NCBI GenBank assembly: GCA_018650185.1
Contig: JABIGL010000065.1
Span: forward strand, 1-37,825
Origin: Chloroflexota bacterium
GTDB taxonomy: Bacteria; Chloroflexota; Dehalococcoidia; Lucifugimonadales; Lucifugimonadaceae
Length of the DNA: 37,825 nucleotides
Reading direction: 5' to 3'
Part shown: piece after piece, positions 15,603-23,140 of the stretch
How positions within the stretch are numbered: the first letter of the stretch is position 1
How the letters are laid out: every line of letters starts with the position of its first letter
The notes under the pieces: model-generated
The model's database searches: none
What the model was told of the DNA's origin: nothing
Seen by the model: only the letters and a program-made list of their open reading frames with translations
Made by a program: the position numbers and the translations under genes

Positions 15603-16603
15603 ATCTGTGGAGGGGCCTCTGCGACAGGTGCACGGGTCATCAAGCCCTCTACCGCCGCCTGTTGGTCCAGTTCTCCAGCCAGTACCGCTTTCGTGATGCT
15701 GGCGATCGGCATGTCGACGCCTAGCGACTCAGCCAGAGCGACTGCATGTCGGGTAGTTGCGACGCCCTCGGCCACCTGATCCATCCCGGCGACGATATCT
15801 GCTGCCGCACGACCCTTTGCCAGCTCCTGTCCCACGTATCGATTGCGGGACAGACCGCTATAGCAGGACGTTACCAGGTCGCCCATACCTGACAGCCCGG
15901 CGAAGGTTTCGGCACGGGCGCCCATCGCAACTCCAAGACGCGTGATCTCGGCCAGACCGCGTGTCACGAATGCCGCCTTGCTGTTGTTGCCGAGTTCGTG
16001 GCCGTCGATGAAGCCCGCTCCGATGGTGATGATGTTCTTCAGTGCACCGCCGAGTTCGACACCCACGAGGTCCGAGCTTGTATATACCCGGAATACCCGT
16101 GAGTTGAGGATGCCCTGAGCGACCGTCGCCGCCGACTCATTAACGTGCGCAATGGTTGTAGTGGCCGGTTTGCCTTCTGCGATCTCCAGAGCGAGGTTCG
16201 GCCCGGAGAGCGCCCCGATATCGTCACGGCCCATCGCTTCACCCGCCACCTGCGACATACGGCGACCGGTTGTCGCGTCGATTCCTTTTGTTGCGCTGAT
16301 GACGACAGCACTGGGTGGCACGAACGCCGCAACAGAGGCCGCATTGTGAGCAACGGTAGACGACGGCACAGCCATCAGAACGAGGTTTGCACCGGTAAAC
16401 GCCTCTGAGGTATCGGCGGTCACCGAGATTCGTTCAGGGAAATCCACGCCGGGCAGGAAGCGTTCATTCCGTCGTGAGGTCTGGAGCAACTCGGCATCGG
16501 ATTCGTTGCGTGCCCACAGCCTGACGTCGTGCCCTGAACGGCCCAGCAAAATGGCGAGAGTGGTACCCCAGCTTGTGGTTCCTACGATCCCTACCTGCGC
16601 CAT
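15599..16603 (-). CDS. gpsA: Glycerol-3-phosphate dehydrogenase [NAD(P)+]
   Basis: GpsA reduces dihydroxyacetone phosphate to sn-glycerol 3-phosphate, the precursor of phospholipids. The 334-residue protein has the Rossmann fingerprint in slightly unusual form, GIVGTTSWGTTLA (family consensus GAGSWGTALA), the catalytic Lys in ELGGALKNIITIGAG, and the C-terminal NSKAAFVTRGLAEI and LSGMGDLVTSCYSGLSRN motifs. It begins nine bases after plsY, whose product uses its product after acyl transfer, so the two form a pathway unit in the argF-der-plsY-gpsA run. The Ala-to-Thr changes in the dinucleotide loop are probably tolerated. Confidence 0.96.
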   Translation of the reverse strand: MAQVGIVGTTSWGTTLAILLGRSGHDVRLWARNESDAELLQTSRRNERFLPGVDFPERISVTADTSEAFTGANLVLMAVPSSTVAHNAASVAAFVPPSAVVISATKGIDATTGRRMSQVAGEAMGRDDIGALSGPNLALEIAEGKPATTTIAHVNESAATVAQGILNSRVFRVYTSSDLVGVELGGALKNIITIGAGFIDGHELGNNSKAAFVTRGLAEITRLGVAMGARAETFAGLSGMGDLVTSCYSGLSRNRYVGQELAKGRAAADIVAGMDQVAEGVATTRHAVALAESLGVDMPIASITKAVLAGELDQQAAVEGLMTRAPVAEAPPQI

Positions 16604-16612
16604 ATGGAGAAC

Positions 16613-17254
16613 CTAGCTCTCGTGCGAACGGGCCCGTTTTGGCCGTCCAGCCTCAGTTACCGGTTTCTCGGCACCAGACATCAATCGGCCGATGTTGTCG
16701 AAATGTCGTATCCATATCACCGCCGCGCCGATGATCGAGAAGACGACGTATTCCATCGGAGCCTTTCCTACAAAGCCCAGCACAATGATTGCTATTGCCC
16801 CGAGTGTCGTACCGAACAAGGATCCGACCGAGACGTATCTTGTGACGGTGACGATTATCCAGCCGAGGGCGGTTATTCCAGCGGCTATCGGGGAGAGGGC
16901 AATCATGGCACCCCAGCCAGTCATCACACCTCGTCCTCCACGGAACCCTGAAAATACCGGCCAGCTATGCCCAACGATCACGGCCACACCGGCTAGCGCG
17001 TGTGAGTATTCGTTGCCGTCCGTGGCGATCCAGGCGATGCCCACGGCCAGCGCACCTTTGGCGATATCCAGTCCCACCACAGTGGCCGCGGGAATCCGCC
17101 CCAGCGTCCGATACATGTTCGTAGAGCCTGTGCTGCCGCTTCCGTACTTACGGATGTCCACCCCGCGGACCAACTTGCCGACCACAAGTCCGGTCGGCAG
17201 CGCGCCCAGAATATAGGCGACGATCAGGGATCCGGCGAACAGCAACGGATCCAT
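16613..17254 (-). CDS. plsY: Glycerol-3-phosphate acyltransferase PlsY
   Basis: PlsY is the membrane enzyme that transfers an acyl group from acyl-phosphate to glycerol 3-phosphate, the first step of phospholipid synthesis. The 213-residue protein has about seven hydrophobic segments and the three family motifs in order: GSGSTGSTN (usual form GSGNxGATN), GHSWPVFSGFRGGRGVMTG, and HFDNIGRLMSGAEK. The ATG at 17254 overlaps the der stop codon (TGATG), so I prefer it to the TTG three bases earlier. GGGGGAG upstream serves as ribosome-binding site. It is followed by gpsA, which supplies its substrate. Confidence 0.95.
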   Translation of the reverse strand: MDPLLFAGSLIVAYILGALPTGLVVGKLVRGVDIRKYGSGSTGSTNMYRTLGRIPAATVVGLDIAKGALAVGIAWIATDGNEYSHALAGVAVIVGHSWPVFSGFRGGRGVMTGWGAMIALSPIAAGITALGWIIVTVTRYVSVGSLFGTTLGAIAIIVLGFVGKAPMEYVVFSIIGAAVIWIRHFDNIGRLMSGAEKPVTEAGRPKRARSHES

Positions 17255-18576
17255 CAAGCTCCCCCTACGAACCTTAGTCGGAGCGGGCTGCCGTCAAATC
17301 CAAAGGCGTCCCGCAATCGGTTATCGAGATAACGTCGATACGAGAAGTGTATTAAGTCCGGGTTCGCCATGTGGAAAGTGAACGTAGGAGGCCCGGTTCT
17401 GGTCTGGGCAACTTTGCGCAGACGTACCCGCTTATATCCCGCTCGTGGCGGCGGGTGCGTGGCCAGAGCGTCGATCACGACCCGCGTCAAATCGCCAGCG
17501 GCCACGCGTTTGGACCACTCGGCGTACGTGTCTACGGTGGCCTTCAAAAGACGATCGAGCCCACGTCCGGTTAGTGCGGAAGTGAACACTATGGAAGAGT
17601 TCGGGAGGAATTTGAATCGGTCCCTAATTTCTTCCTCGGCCTCTTCTCGCGTGAGCTTGAGCTCCCGGGACAGGTCCCATTTGTTGACGACCACAACCAG
17701 TCCGCGGGAAGCCTCTGACGCAAATCCTCCGACGTGCAGATCCTGGGCCGTGACCATCTCAGATGCGTCGAGAACGATAAGCGAGACGTGGGAGCGTTCG
17801 ATCGCCTGGATGGTTCGGAGCGCGCTGTACTTCTCGATGCCCTGTTCCGTCTTACCCCGGCGTCGCAAACCTGCGGTATCGATGAACATCAAGTCAGACT
17901 CGTCATCGCCGTTTACGTAGCGATACCGACTGTCTATCGAGTCTCTGGTGGTACCGGGAATGTCGCTAACAAGTGCGCGTTCCTCACCCGTCAGGGCGTT
18001 CAGAAGGGCGGACTTACCGACGTTTGGGCGGCCCACGATGGAGATGCGAACGTCACTGCCGACCTCCTCGTCATCGTCCGTCGCGACCGAGTCCATCACG
18101 ACGTCCATGAGGTCGCCGATGCCTATGTTGTGATAGGCACTGATCGGTATTGGATCGCCCAGATCCAGTTCGTACGCCTCTACCGCCTGCTGCTCCCGTT
18201 CCACGTTGTCGGCCTTGTTGGCGGCCAGTACTACCGGCTTGTTGTAGCGTCGTATCAGATTGGCGGCGTCACGATCCGCGTCGGTCAAACCGTAGCCCGT
18301 GTCGGTGACAAAGATCAGCAAGTCTGCCTCGTCCAGTGCCTTGAGGACCTGAGACTGCATGTCCGGCCAGAAGATGTCCTCGCTGTTGCCCTCAATACCG
18401 GCGGTATCGACCAGGATGTAACGGTCGTCGCCCCAGGAGGCGTCTGCTGAAACCCGGTCGCGCGTCGTTCCTGCAATATCGCTAACGACCGCGATGCGTT
18501 CACCGGCGAGCCGGTTGAACAGGGTCGATTTGCCGACGTTGGGTCGGCCGACTATGGCGATTACCGGGATTGCCAC
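17254..18576 (-). CDS. der: Ribosome-assembly GTPase Der (EngA)
   Basis: Der has two GTPase domains in tandem and acts in 50S subunit maturation. The 440-residue protein shows G1 motifs GRPNVGKST (10-18) and a second GRPNVGKSA near residue 181, each followed by IAGTTRD or IPGTTRD (switch I), DTAG (G3) and the Lys-Asp motifs NKAD and NKWD. The last about 90 residues form the KH-like domain. The start is GTG at 18576, five bases after the argF stop. The stop overlaps the plsY start, so translation is probably coupled. Confidence 0.97.
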   Translation of the reverse strand: MAIPVIAIVGRPNVGKSTLFNRLAGERIAVVSDIAGTTRDRVSADASWGDDRYILVDTAGIEGNSEDIFWPDMQSQVLKALDEADLLIFVTDTGYGLTDADRDAANLIRRYNKPVVLAANKADNVEREQQAVEAYELDLGDPIPISAYHNIGIGDLMDVVMDSVATDDDEEVGSDVRISIVGRPNVGKSALLNALTGEERALVSDIPGTTRDSIDSRYRYVNGDDESDLMFIDTAGLRRRGKTEQGIEKYSALRTIQAIERSHVSLIVLDASEMVTAQDLHVGGFASEASRGLVVVVNKWDLSRELKLTREEAEEEIRDRFKFLPNSSIVFTSALTGRGLDRLLKATVDTYAEWSKRVAAGDLTRVVIDALATHPPPRAGYKRVRLRKVAQTRTGPPTFTFHMANPDLIHFSYRRYLDNRLRDAFGFDGSPLRLRFVGGA

Positions 18577-18581
18577 TGGAT

Positions 18582-19502
18582 TCAGGCTCCGGCGAACAGG
18601 AAGTGCAACAGCCCGGCCTGTGCGTGTAGTCGGTTTTCCGCCTGGTCGAACGCTATGGACCGGGGATCGGTCAGCAACCCGTCCGAGATCTCTTCACCGG
18701 GGTGCGCCGGTAAGTCGTGCATGAAGCTGACGCCGTCCGGGGCTTTGTCCAGCAGCTCCGGGTTCACCTGGTAGCCCTTGAAGGCTTCCAGCCGGATGCG
18801 GGTTTCTTCTTCCTGACCCATGCTGGTCCACACGTCCGTGTACACGACATCGGCATCGCTCACAGCTTCGACGGGGTCGGTCACCATCTTCAGGCTGCCA
18901 CCGTTGGCGGCGTTCAGGAGGTTCGCATGTGTGGCCACAGATTCCGGCAGAACGTAGCCATCCGGTGACGCGATTGTTAGATGCCCGCCGGTCGACGCCA
19001 TGCCTAGTGCGAGGCTGATGGCGACGTTGTTGCCGTCGCCGATGTAGGCCACCTTCACACCTTCAAGAGACCCTTTGGCCTCCTCAATGGTTTGAAGATC
19101 CGCCAACGTCTGGCAGGGATGCTCTCCGTCGGTCAGGGCGTTGATCACGGGGATAGAGGCTGCTTCCGAGAACTGTTCAAGAATCCCATGATCGAAGGTC
19201 CTGATGACGGCAACGTCTGCCATACGTGACATGACGCGCGCCACATCTTGCACCGGCTCACGTTTGCCGAGTCCGACCTCTTCGGGTGAGAAGTAGATCG
19301 GGTGGCCACCGAGGCGGTGGATACCGACCTCAAAGCTGAGCTTGGTGCGGAGGGAAGGTTTTTCGAACAGGATGGCGACGGACTTTCCGGCCAGCGCCTG
19401 AGACGGCTCGCCGGCCTTCAACGCTCGACCTCGCGCGATCACCTCTCGAACCTCTGAAGGCGTGAGATCTGTGACCGAGAGAAAGTGGCGAACGTTACTC
19501 AT
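18582..19502 (-). CDS. argF: Ornithine carbamoyltransferase
   Basis: The enzyme condenses carbamoyl phosphate with ornithine to form citrulline in arginine synthesis. The 306-residue protein has the carbamoyl-phosphate site EKPSLRTKLSFE (near 47-58) and DGEHPCQ (125-131), and the ornithine-side loop DVWTSMGQE (223-231) typical of ornithine rather than aspartate carbamoyltransferases. The usual HCLP motif reads HDLP here (262-265), replacing the ornithine-binding Cys with Asp. GGGGA lies eight bases before the ATG. It heads a tightly packed minus-strand run with der, plsY and gpsA. The carbamoyltransferase assignment is secure; exact substrate preference is slightly less certain because of the HDLP change. 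Confidence 0.9.
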   Translation of the reverse strand: MSNVRHFLSVTDLTPSEVREVIARGRALKAGEPSQALAGKSVAILFEKPSLRTKLSFEVGIHRLGGHPIYFSPEEVGLGKREPVQDVARVMSRMADVAVIRTFDHGILEQFSEAASIPVINALTDGEHPCQTLADLQTIEEAKGSLEGVKVAYIGDGNNVAISLALGMASTGGHLTIASPDGYVLPESVATHANLLNAANGGSLKMVTDPVEAVSDADVVYTDVWTSMGQEEETRIRLEAFKGYQVNPELLDKAPDGVSFMHDLPAHPGEEISDGLLTDPRSIAFDQAENRLHAQAGLLHFLFAGA

Positions 19503-19609
19503 TTCGAGTGTCCCCGTGGTTATTAGTCTTACGTTCGGGCACGTTAGCGCAAACGCGAACGGTAATTGTATTCCTGTTGCGTACGAGAGTTCATCGTCCG
19601 CAGGTAACG

Positions 19610-19649
19610 CGTAAAGAGGCGAACCCTGAGGTCCGCCTCTTTACGTTTT
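19610..19649. terminator. Strong hairpin terminator between the thiolase-like gene and argF
   Basis: A perfect 12-bp stem, CGTAAAGAGGCG (19610-19621) with CGCCTCTTTACG (19634-19645), is followed by TTTT on the plus strand. Both flanking genes are on the minus strand, where the U-tract is weak. Position, after the thiolase-like stop at 19682, still fits termination of the catabolic operon before argF. Confidence 0.7.
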
Positions 19650-19681
19650 CCGTTCCGCCGAGAGAACTAGCCGACAGGCGT

Positions 19682-20845
19682 CTAGTCCCTCGCCAGGATC
19701 ACGGTTCCCGTTGAGGACAGTGTCCCGCCGGTGCCGTGGGCCATTGCGAGTTTGCAGTCATCAAGTTGGCGTTGTCCGGTCTCGCCCCTGAGTTGTCGTA
19801 CGGCTTCAACGACCGTGAAGATGCCGTACATGCCGGGGTGCGTGTAGGACAACCCGCCGCCGCTCGTGTTGAGGGGGAAGTCGCCGCCGGGGGCTGTGCG
19901 CTGGTCTGCCACGAAGTCCGGTCCCTCACCTGGACCGCAGAACCCGAGACTCTCGAGCGTTGCGATCACCGTGTAGGTGAAGGAGTCGTAGATCATCGCC
20001 AGGTCCAGCTCGTCGTGCGTCACGCCGGCCATCTCAAGCGCCTGCGGACCCGTGTGTCGGCCCCACGTGCGTGTGAGGTCAGGCATCTGGTGCAGCACCG
20101 AGTGGTCGTGTCCCTCGGCAGCTCCAAGAACCCGAACGCCGCCCTTTTTTGTGGACTTTGCACGTTCAGCCGATGTCACCACAATCGCAGCGCCCGCGTC
20201 CGTCACCAGACAGCAGTCGGGGAGATGGAAGGGCCACGAGACCCAGCGGGAGTCGTGATACTCGTCGAACGACATCGGCGTGTCGTAGAAGTAGGCCTTC
20301 TCGTTCATGTTGGCCCACTTACGCGTGGAGACAGCGATGTTCGCCATCGCCTCCCGCGTGCGGTCCTCACCGTACTGGTGCATGTACCGGTTTGCGGCCA
20401 GGGAGTAGCCGATCGGCGCTCCCATGATGCCGTAGGGGGCTTCGTACTGCGCAGCGGCCAGACCCGGGTTACCCCCCGGTCGTGCCCGGTTTGATCGACC
20501 GGATTCGCCGTGTGTGATCAGCGCTACTTCGCAGTAGCCCGCCTCGATGGCGGCCATCGCGTGAGCGATGTGGATCACGAACGAAGATCCTCCCACTGAT
20601 GTGGAGTCAGTGAAGTGGGGCGTGATGCCCATGTACTCGGCAATGTCGTAGGTCGAGTAGCCGGCGGTGAAAACGCCGTCCACCTCGCTCTTGTCGATTC
20701 CCGCGTCTGCGAGTGCGTTACGCCCCGCTTCTGCGTGAAGCTCCATCGGACCCTTTTCGGGCACACGCCCGATGTTGTCCGATTCAGCGACGCCGACGAT
20801 TGCGGCCGAGCCGGAAATCGCCTTGAGCTTGTCCATTACTGGCAT
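19682..20845 (-). CDS. Thiolase-like protein B (Cys-less, aldolase/lipid-transfer type)
   Basis: The 387-residue protein has the thiolase fold but not thiolase chemistry. The segment that should hold the nucleophilic Cys reads TSVGGSSFVIHIAHA. The C-terminal half keeps the pattern MIYDSFTYTV..ESLGFCGPGEG..GGDFPLNTSGG..SYTHPGMYGI, similar to SCP2-thiolase/Ltp2-type proteins that pair with DUF35 partners; Ltp2 with ChsH2 is a retro-aldolase acting on CoA-linked steroid side chains. A DUF35 gene lies immediately upstream. By hand alignment it is about 90% identical to the copy at 21383-22546 (38 differences in 387). The start at ATG 20845 is chosen to match the paralogue and has AGGA eight bases upstream. 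Substrate unknown. Confidence 0.8.
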   Translation of the reverse strand: MPVMDKLKAISGSAAIVGVAESDNIGRVPEKGPMELHAEAGRNALADAGIDKSEVDGVFTAGYSTYDIAEYMGITPHFTDSTSVGGSSFVIHIAHAMAAIEAGYCEVALITHGESGRSNRARPGGNPGLAAAQYEAPYGIMGAPIGYSLAANRYMHQYGEDRTREAMANIAVSTRKWANMNEKAYFYDTPMSFDEYHDSRWVSWPFHLPDCCLVTDAGAAIVVTSAERAKSTKKGGVRVLGAAEGHDHSVLHQMPDLTRTWGRHTGPQALEMAGVTHDELDLAMIYDSFTYTVIATLESLGFCGPGEGPDFVADQRTAPGGDFPLNTSGGGLSYTHPGMYGIFTVVEAVRQLRGETGQRQLDDCKLAMAHGTGGTLSSTGTVILARD

Positions 20846-20901
20846 GTTTGAAGTCCTCTGCACTTCGCCTGGCGCGTCTTTCGACGCATAAACGGGTTTG
20901 C

Positions 20902-20945
20902 TGCGTGATGGGGGACATGCCCGAGAGCCTGCCCCCCATCACGCA
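20902..20945. other. Intra-operon hairpin between the DUF35 gene and thiolase-like B
   Basis: TGCGTGATGGGGG (20902-20914) pairs perfectly with CCCCCATCACGCA (20933-20945) around an 18-base loop. It sits just after the DUF35 stop on the minus strand. Without a clear U-tract it is more likely an mRNA-processing or stabilising stem than a full terminator. Confidence 0.6.
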
Positions 20946-20958
20946 ATGCGTTTTCCGT

Positions 20959-21375
20959 TTAAGCCGGCTCGAACTTGGGCAGGGAGATCTCGTCGGTGAT
21001 CGACTCGAAAACTACCTTGACCGGCATGTCGATCGAGATCGCTGAGGGGTCAGCCTCTACGTTGACGATTTGCGTCGCCATTCGCGGGCCTTCCTCAAGC
21101 TCCACGATCGCCGGGACGTACGGAATGTCGTCCATGAAACCGGGGTGTGGGGGACGGTGGACGATTGCAAAGGTGTGAATCTTCGCTTTGCCGCTGGCCA
21201 CGATCCACGAGGTGTTGTTGTTCCCGCAGTCCGGGCAAATGTTCCTCGGGTAGAAGTAGGCCTGGTTACAGTCGTCGCAATGACGAAGACGAAGCTCGCC
21301 CGCCTTTGCACCTTCCCAGTAGTTGTCCGACTCCGGCTGAGGAATCGGGATTGGCTTGTTGTATCCGTCTGCCAT
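20959..21375 (-). CDS. DUF35 OB-fold/zinc-ribbon acyl-CoA-associated protein
   Basis: The 138-residue protein has the two-part structure of DUF35 proteins: an N-terminal rubredoxin-like zinc ribbon with CDDC and CPDC pairs (near 33-50), and a C-terminal OB-fold (HTFAIVHRPPHPGF..PYVPAIVELEEGPRMATQIV). DUF35 proteins bind acyl-CoA and form complexes with thiolase-family partners, as in archaeal HMG-CoA synthesis and in the ChsH2-Ltp2 aldolase. Here it lies between two nearly identical thiolase-like genes on the same strand, seven bases after the first stop, so it is probably the subunit shared by both. Confidence 0.88.
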   Translation of the reverse strand: MADGYNKPIPIPQPESDNYWEGAKAGELRLRHCDDCNQAYFYPRNICPDCGNNNTSWIVASGKAKIHTFAIVHRPPHPGFMDDIPYVPAIVELEEGPRMATQIVNVEADPSAISIDMPVKVVFESITDEISLPKFEPA

Positions 21376-21382
21376 ATGTCTG

Positions 21383-22546
21383 TTAGTCCCTTCCCAGAAT
21401 CACGGTACCGGTGGACGAAAGAAGTCCGCCCGTGCCGTGTGCCATTGCCAGTTTGCAGTCATCAAGTTGTCGCTGTCCGGTCTCGCCTCTCAGCTGCCGC
21501 ACCGCTTCAACCACCGTGAAGATTCCGTACATACCCGGGTGGGTGTAGGAAAGTCCACCTCCGTTTGTGTTGAGGGGGAAGTCGCCGCCCGGTGCCGTGC
21601 GCTGATCTGCGACGAAGTCCGGGCTCTCGCCGGGTCCGCAGAAGCCGAGGCTCTCCAGCGTGGCGAGAACTGTGTACGTGAACGAGTCGTAGATCATCGC
21701 CAGGTCCAGGTCATCGTGCTTCAGACCGGCCATCTCAAGCGCCTGGGGTCCAGAGTGTCGGCCCCATGTTCGGGTCAGGTCAGGCATCTGGTGAAGGACG
21801 GCGTGGTCGTGACCTTCCGCCGCTCCAAGAATGCTGACTCCACCCTTCTTTGTGGACTTTGCTCGATCCGCCGAGGTAATCACGATAGCGGCCCCGGCGT
21901 CCGTCACCAGACAGCAGTCCGGGAGGTGGAACGGCCAGGAGATCCAGCGCGAGTCGTGGTACTCGTCAAAGGTCATCGGCGTGTCGTAGAAGAAGGCCTT
22001 TTCGTTCATGTTGGCCCACTTGCGTGTGGAGACAGCGATGTTTGCCATCGCCTCACGCGTGCGGTCTTCGCCGTACTGGTGCATGTATCGGTTTGCGGCC
22101 AGTGAGTAGGCGACAGGGGGGCCGATGATGCCGTAGGGTGACTCGTACTGCGCGTTCGGCAGTCCGGGGTTGCCGCCTGCACGAGCGCGGTCTGATCGGC
22201 CAGTCTGTCCGTGTGTGATCAGCGCTACTTCGCAGTAACCGGCCTGGATGGCGGCGATTGCGTGAGCGATGTGGATGACGAAGGAAGAGCCACCAACGGA
22301 CGTTGAGTCTGTGAAGTGGGGTTGGATACCCATGTACTCGGCAACGTCGTACGTCGAGTATCCGGCGGTAAAGACGCCGTCCACCTCGCTCTTGTCGATA
22401 CCGGCGTCCGCAAGTGCATTGCGACCGGCTTCTGCGTGCAGCTCGAGCGGGCCCTTATCCGGGGTCCGACCAATTTTGTCCGATTCGGCGACACCGACGA
22501 TGGCGGCCGTTCCGGAAACTGCCTTGAGCTTGTCCATCACGGGCAT
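21383..22546 (-). CDS. Thiolase-like protein A (Cys-less, aldolase/lipid-transfer type)
   Basis: This is the 387-residue near-twin of the protein at 19682-20845. It shares the same replaced nucleophile segment (TSVGGSSF), the YDSFTYTV motif, the THPGMYG segment, where thiolases have GHPxGxxG, and the HGTGG near the C-terminus. Differences are scattered and mostly conservative, as expected of a tandem duplication kept under selection. It is first in the three-gene run A-DUF35-B, with a 95-bp upstream gap that contains direct repeats. What it does is inferred only from family: CoA-thioester carbon-carbon bond cleavage or formation. A non-catalytic role as binding partner is possible. Confidence 0.8.
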   Translation of the reverse strand: MPVMDKLKAVSGTAAIVGVAESDKIGRTPDKGPLELHAEAGRNALADAGIDKSEVDGVFTAGYSTYDVAEYMGIQPHFTDSTSVGGSSFVIHIAHAIAAIQAGYCEVALITHGQTGRSDRARAGGNPGLPNAQYESPYGIIGPPVAYSLAANRYMHQYGEDRTREAMANIAVSTRKWANMNEKAFFYDTPMTFDEYHDSRWISWPFHLPDCCLVTDAGAAIVITSADRAKSTKKGGVSILGAAEGHDHAVLHQMPDLTRTWGRHSGPQALEMAGLKHDDLDLAMIYDSFTYTVLATLESLGFCGPGESPDFVADQRTAPGGDFPLNTNGGGLSYTHPGMYGIFTVVEAVRQLRGETGQRQLDDCKLAMAHGTGGLLSSTGTVILGRD

Positions 22547-22586
22547 GGGGCTGTCCTCTCTTAGGGTTTGATCTTGCGGGTGAGTT

Positions 22587-22637
22587 ATTGATCAGGGGAC
22601 CGATGGTCAGCCACAGTACGGCTGTCACATTGATCAG
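22587..22637. promoter_or_regulatory. Paired ATTGATCAG direct repeats flanking a hairpin, upstream of the thiolase-like operon
   Basis: ATTGATCAG occurs at 22587-22595 and 22629-22637, 42 bp apart (four helical turns), and each contains the palindrome TGATCA. Between them CAGCC (22608-22612) pairs with GGCTG (22620-22624). The element occupies most of the gap before thiolase-like A and could be an operator. Confidence 0.4.
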
Positions 22638-22641
22638 AAAC

Positions 22642-23034
22642 TTACTGAAGTGGTGAGTAGGGTGTCGGTTTCAGGAGTTGGTTCCGGACGTTCTTGACGA
22701 TCAGCCCGTCCTCTTCCGATGCAGCCCGGACCTTTTGCCAGTCCGGATCGCTTCCAAACGATGCCCAGGCCTGTTCACGGTGTCCCCAGTCTTCGAAGGC
22801 GATCATGTAGATCAGTTCCGTGCTGGACGGGCCGACCTCGTTGGTCCAGTAGCCAACGTTTTTGATGCCGTGCTTTTCGAAGAGCTTTGTTGTGTGATCG
22901 CTGAACCGCTGGTTGAGCGCGGGAAGTCGTCCGCCAAAGCACTCGTAAATTCGCAGTTCGTAGAGCAATTCTGCCTCCTGGATCACGGTGGGATCGTGTT
23001 CGTGGTCACGAGTGGGAACACTGGGTTCCGACAT
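22642..23034 (-). CDS. NIPSNAP family protein
   Basis: This 130-residue protein consists of one NIPSNAP domain, a dimeric alpha-beta barrel-like fold, after a charged 22-residue N-terminal extension. The recognisable core is YELRIYE, then GRLPALNQRFSDHTTKLFEKHGI, VGYWTNE and a YMIAFEDW..REQAWASF..DP.W segment. The family has no established bacterial reaction; members are often near catabolic genes. Here it lies between an enolase-superfamily dehydratase and the thiolase-like operon on the same strand, which suggests a role in the same pathway. Confidence 0.88.
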   Translation of the reverse strand: MSEPSVPTRDHEHDPTVIQEAELLYELRIYECFGGRLPALNQRFSDHTTKLFEKHGIKNVGYWTNEVGPSSTELIYMIAFEDWGHREQAWASFGSDPDWQKVRAASEEDGLIVKNVRNQLLKPTPYSPLQ

Positions 23035-23140
23035 CCGCCCGGATTCTCACCTCGGGAACGTACCAAGTCAAGAACGGAAGTCGGGTGAAAACACATCGGT
23101 TCAGCCCGAACGCCGCTACGAATAAATGATGCATCGCGTC

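Noticed and set aside
16692..17216. 174-codon frame opposite plsY
   Set aside because: Shadow of a membrane-protein gene; hydrophobic pattern is derived from the sense strand.
17734..18450. 238-codon frame opposite der
   Set aside because: Lies wholly within a certain gene on the other strand; open only because of codon bias.
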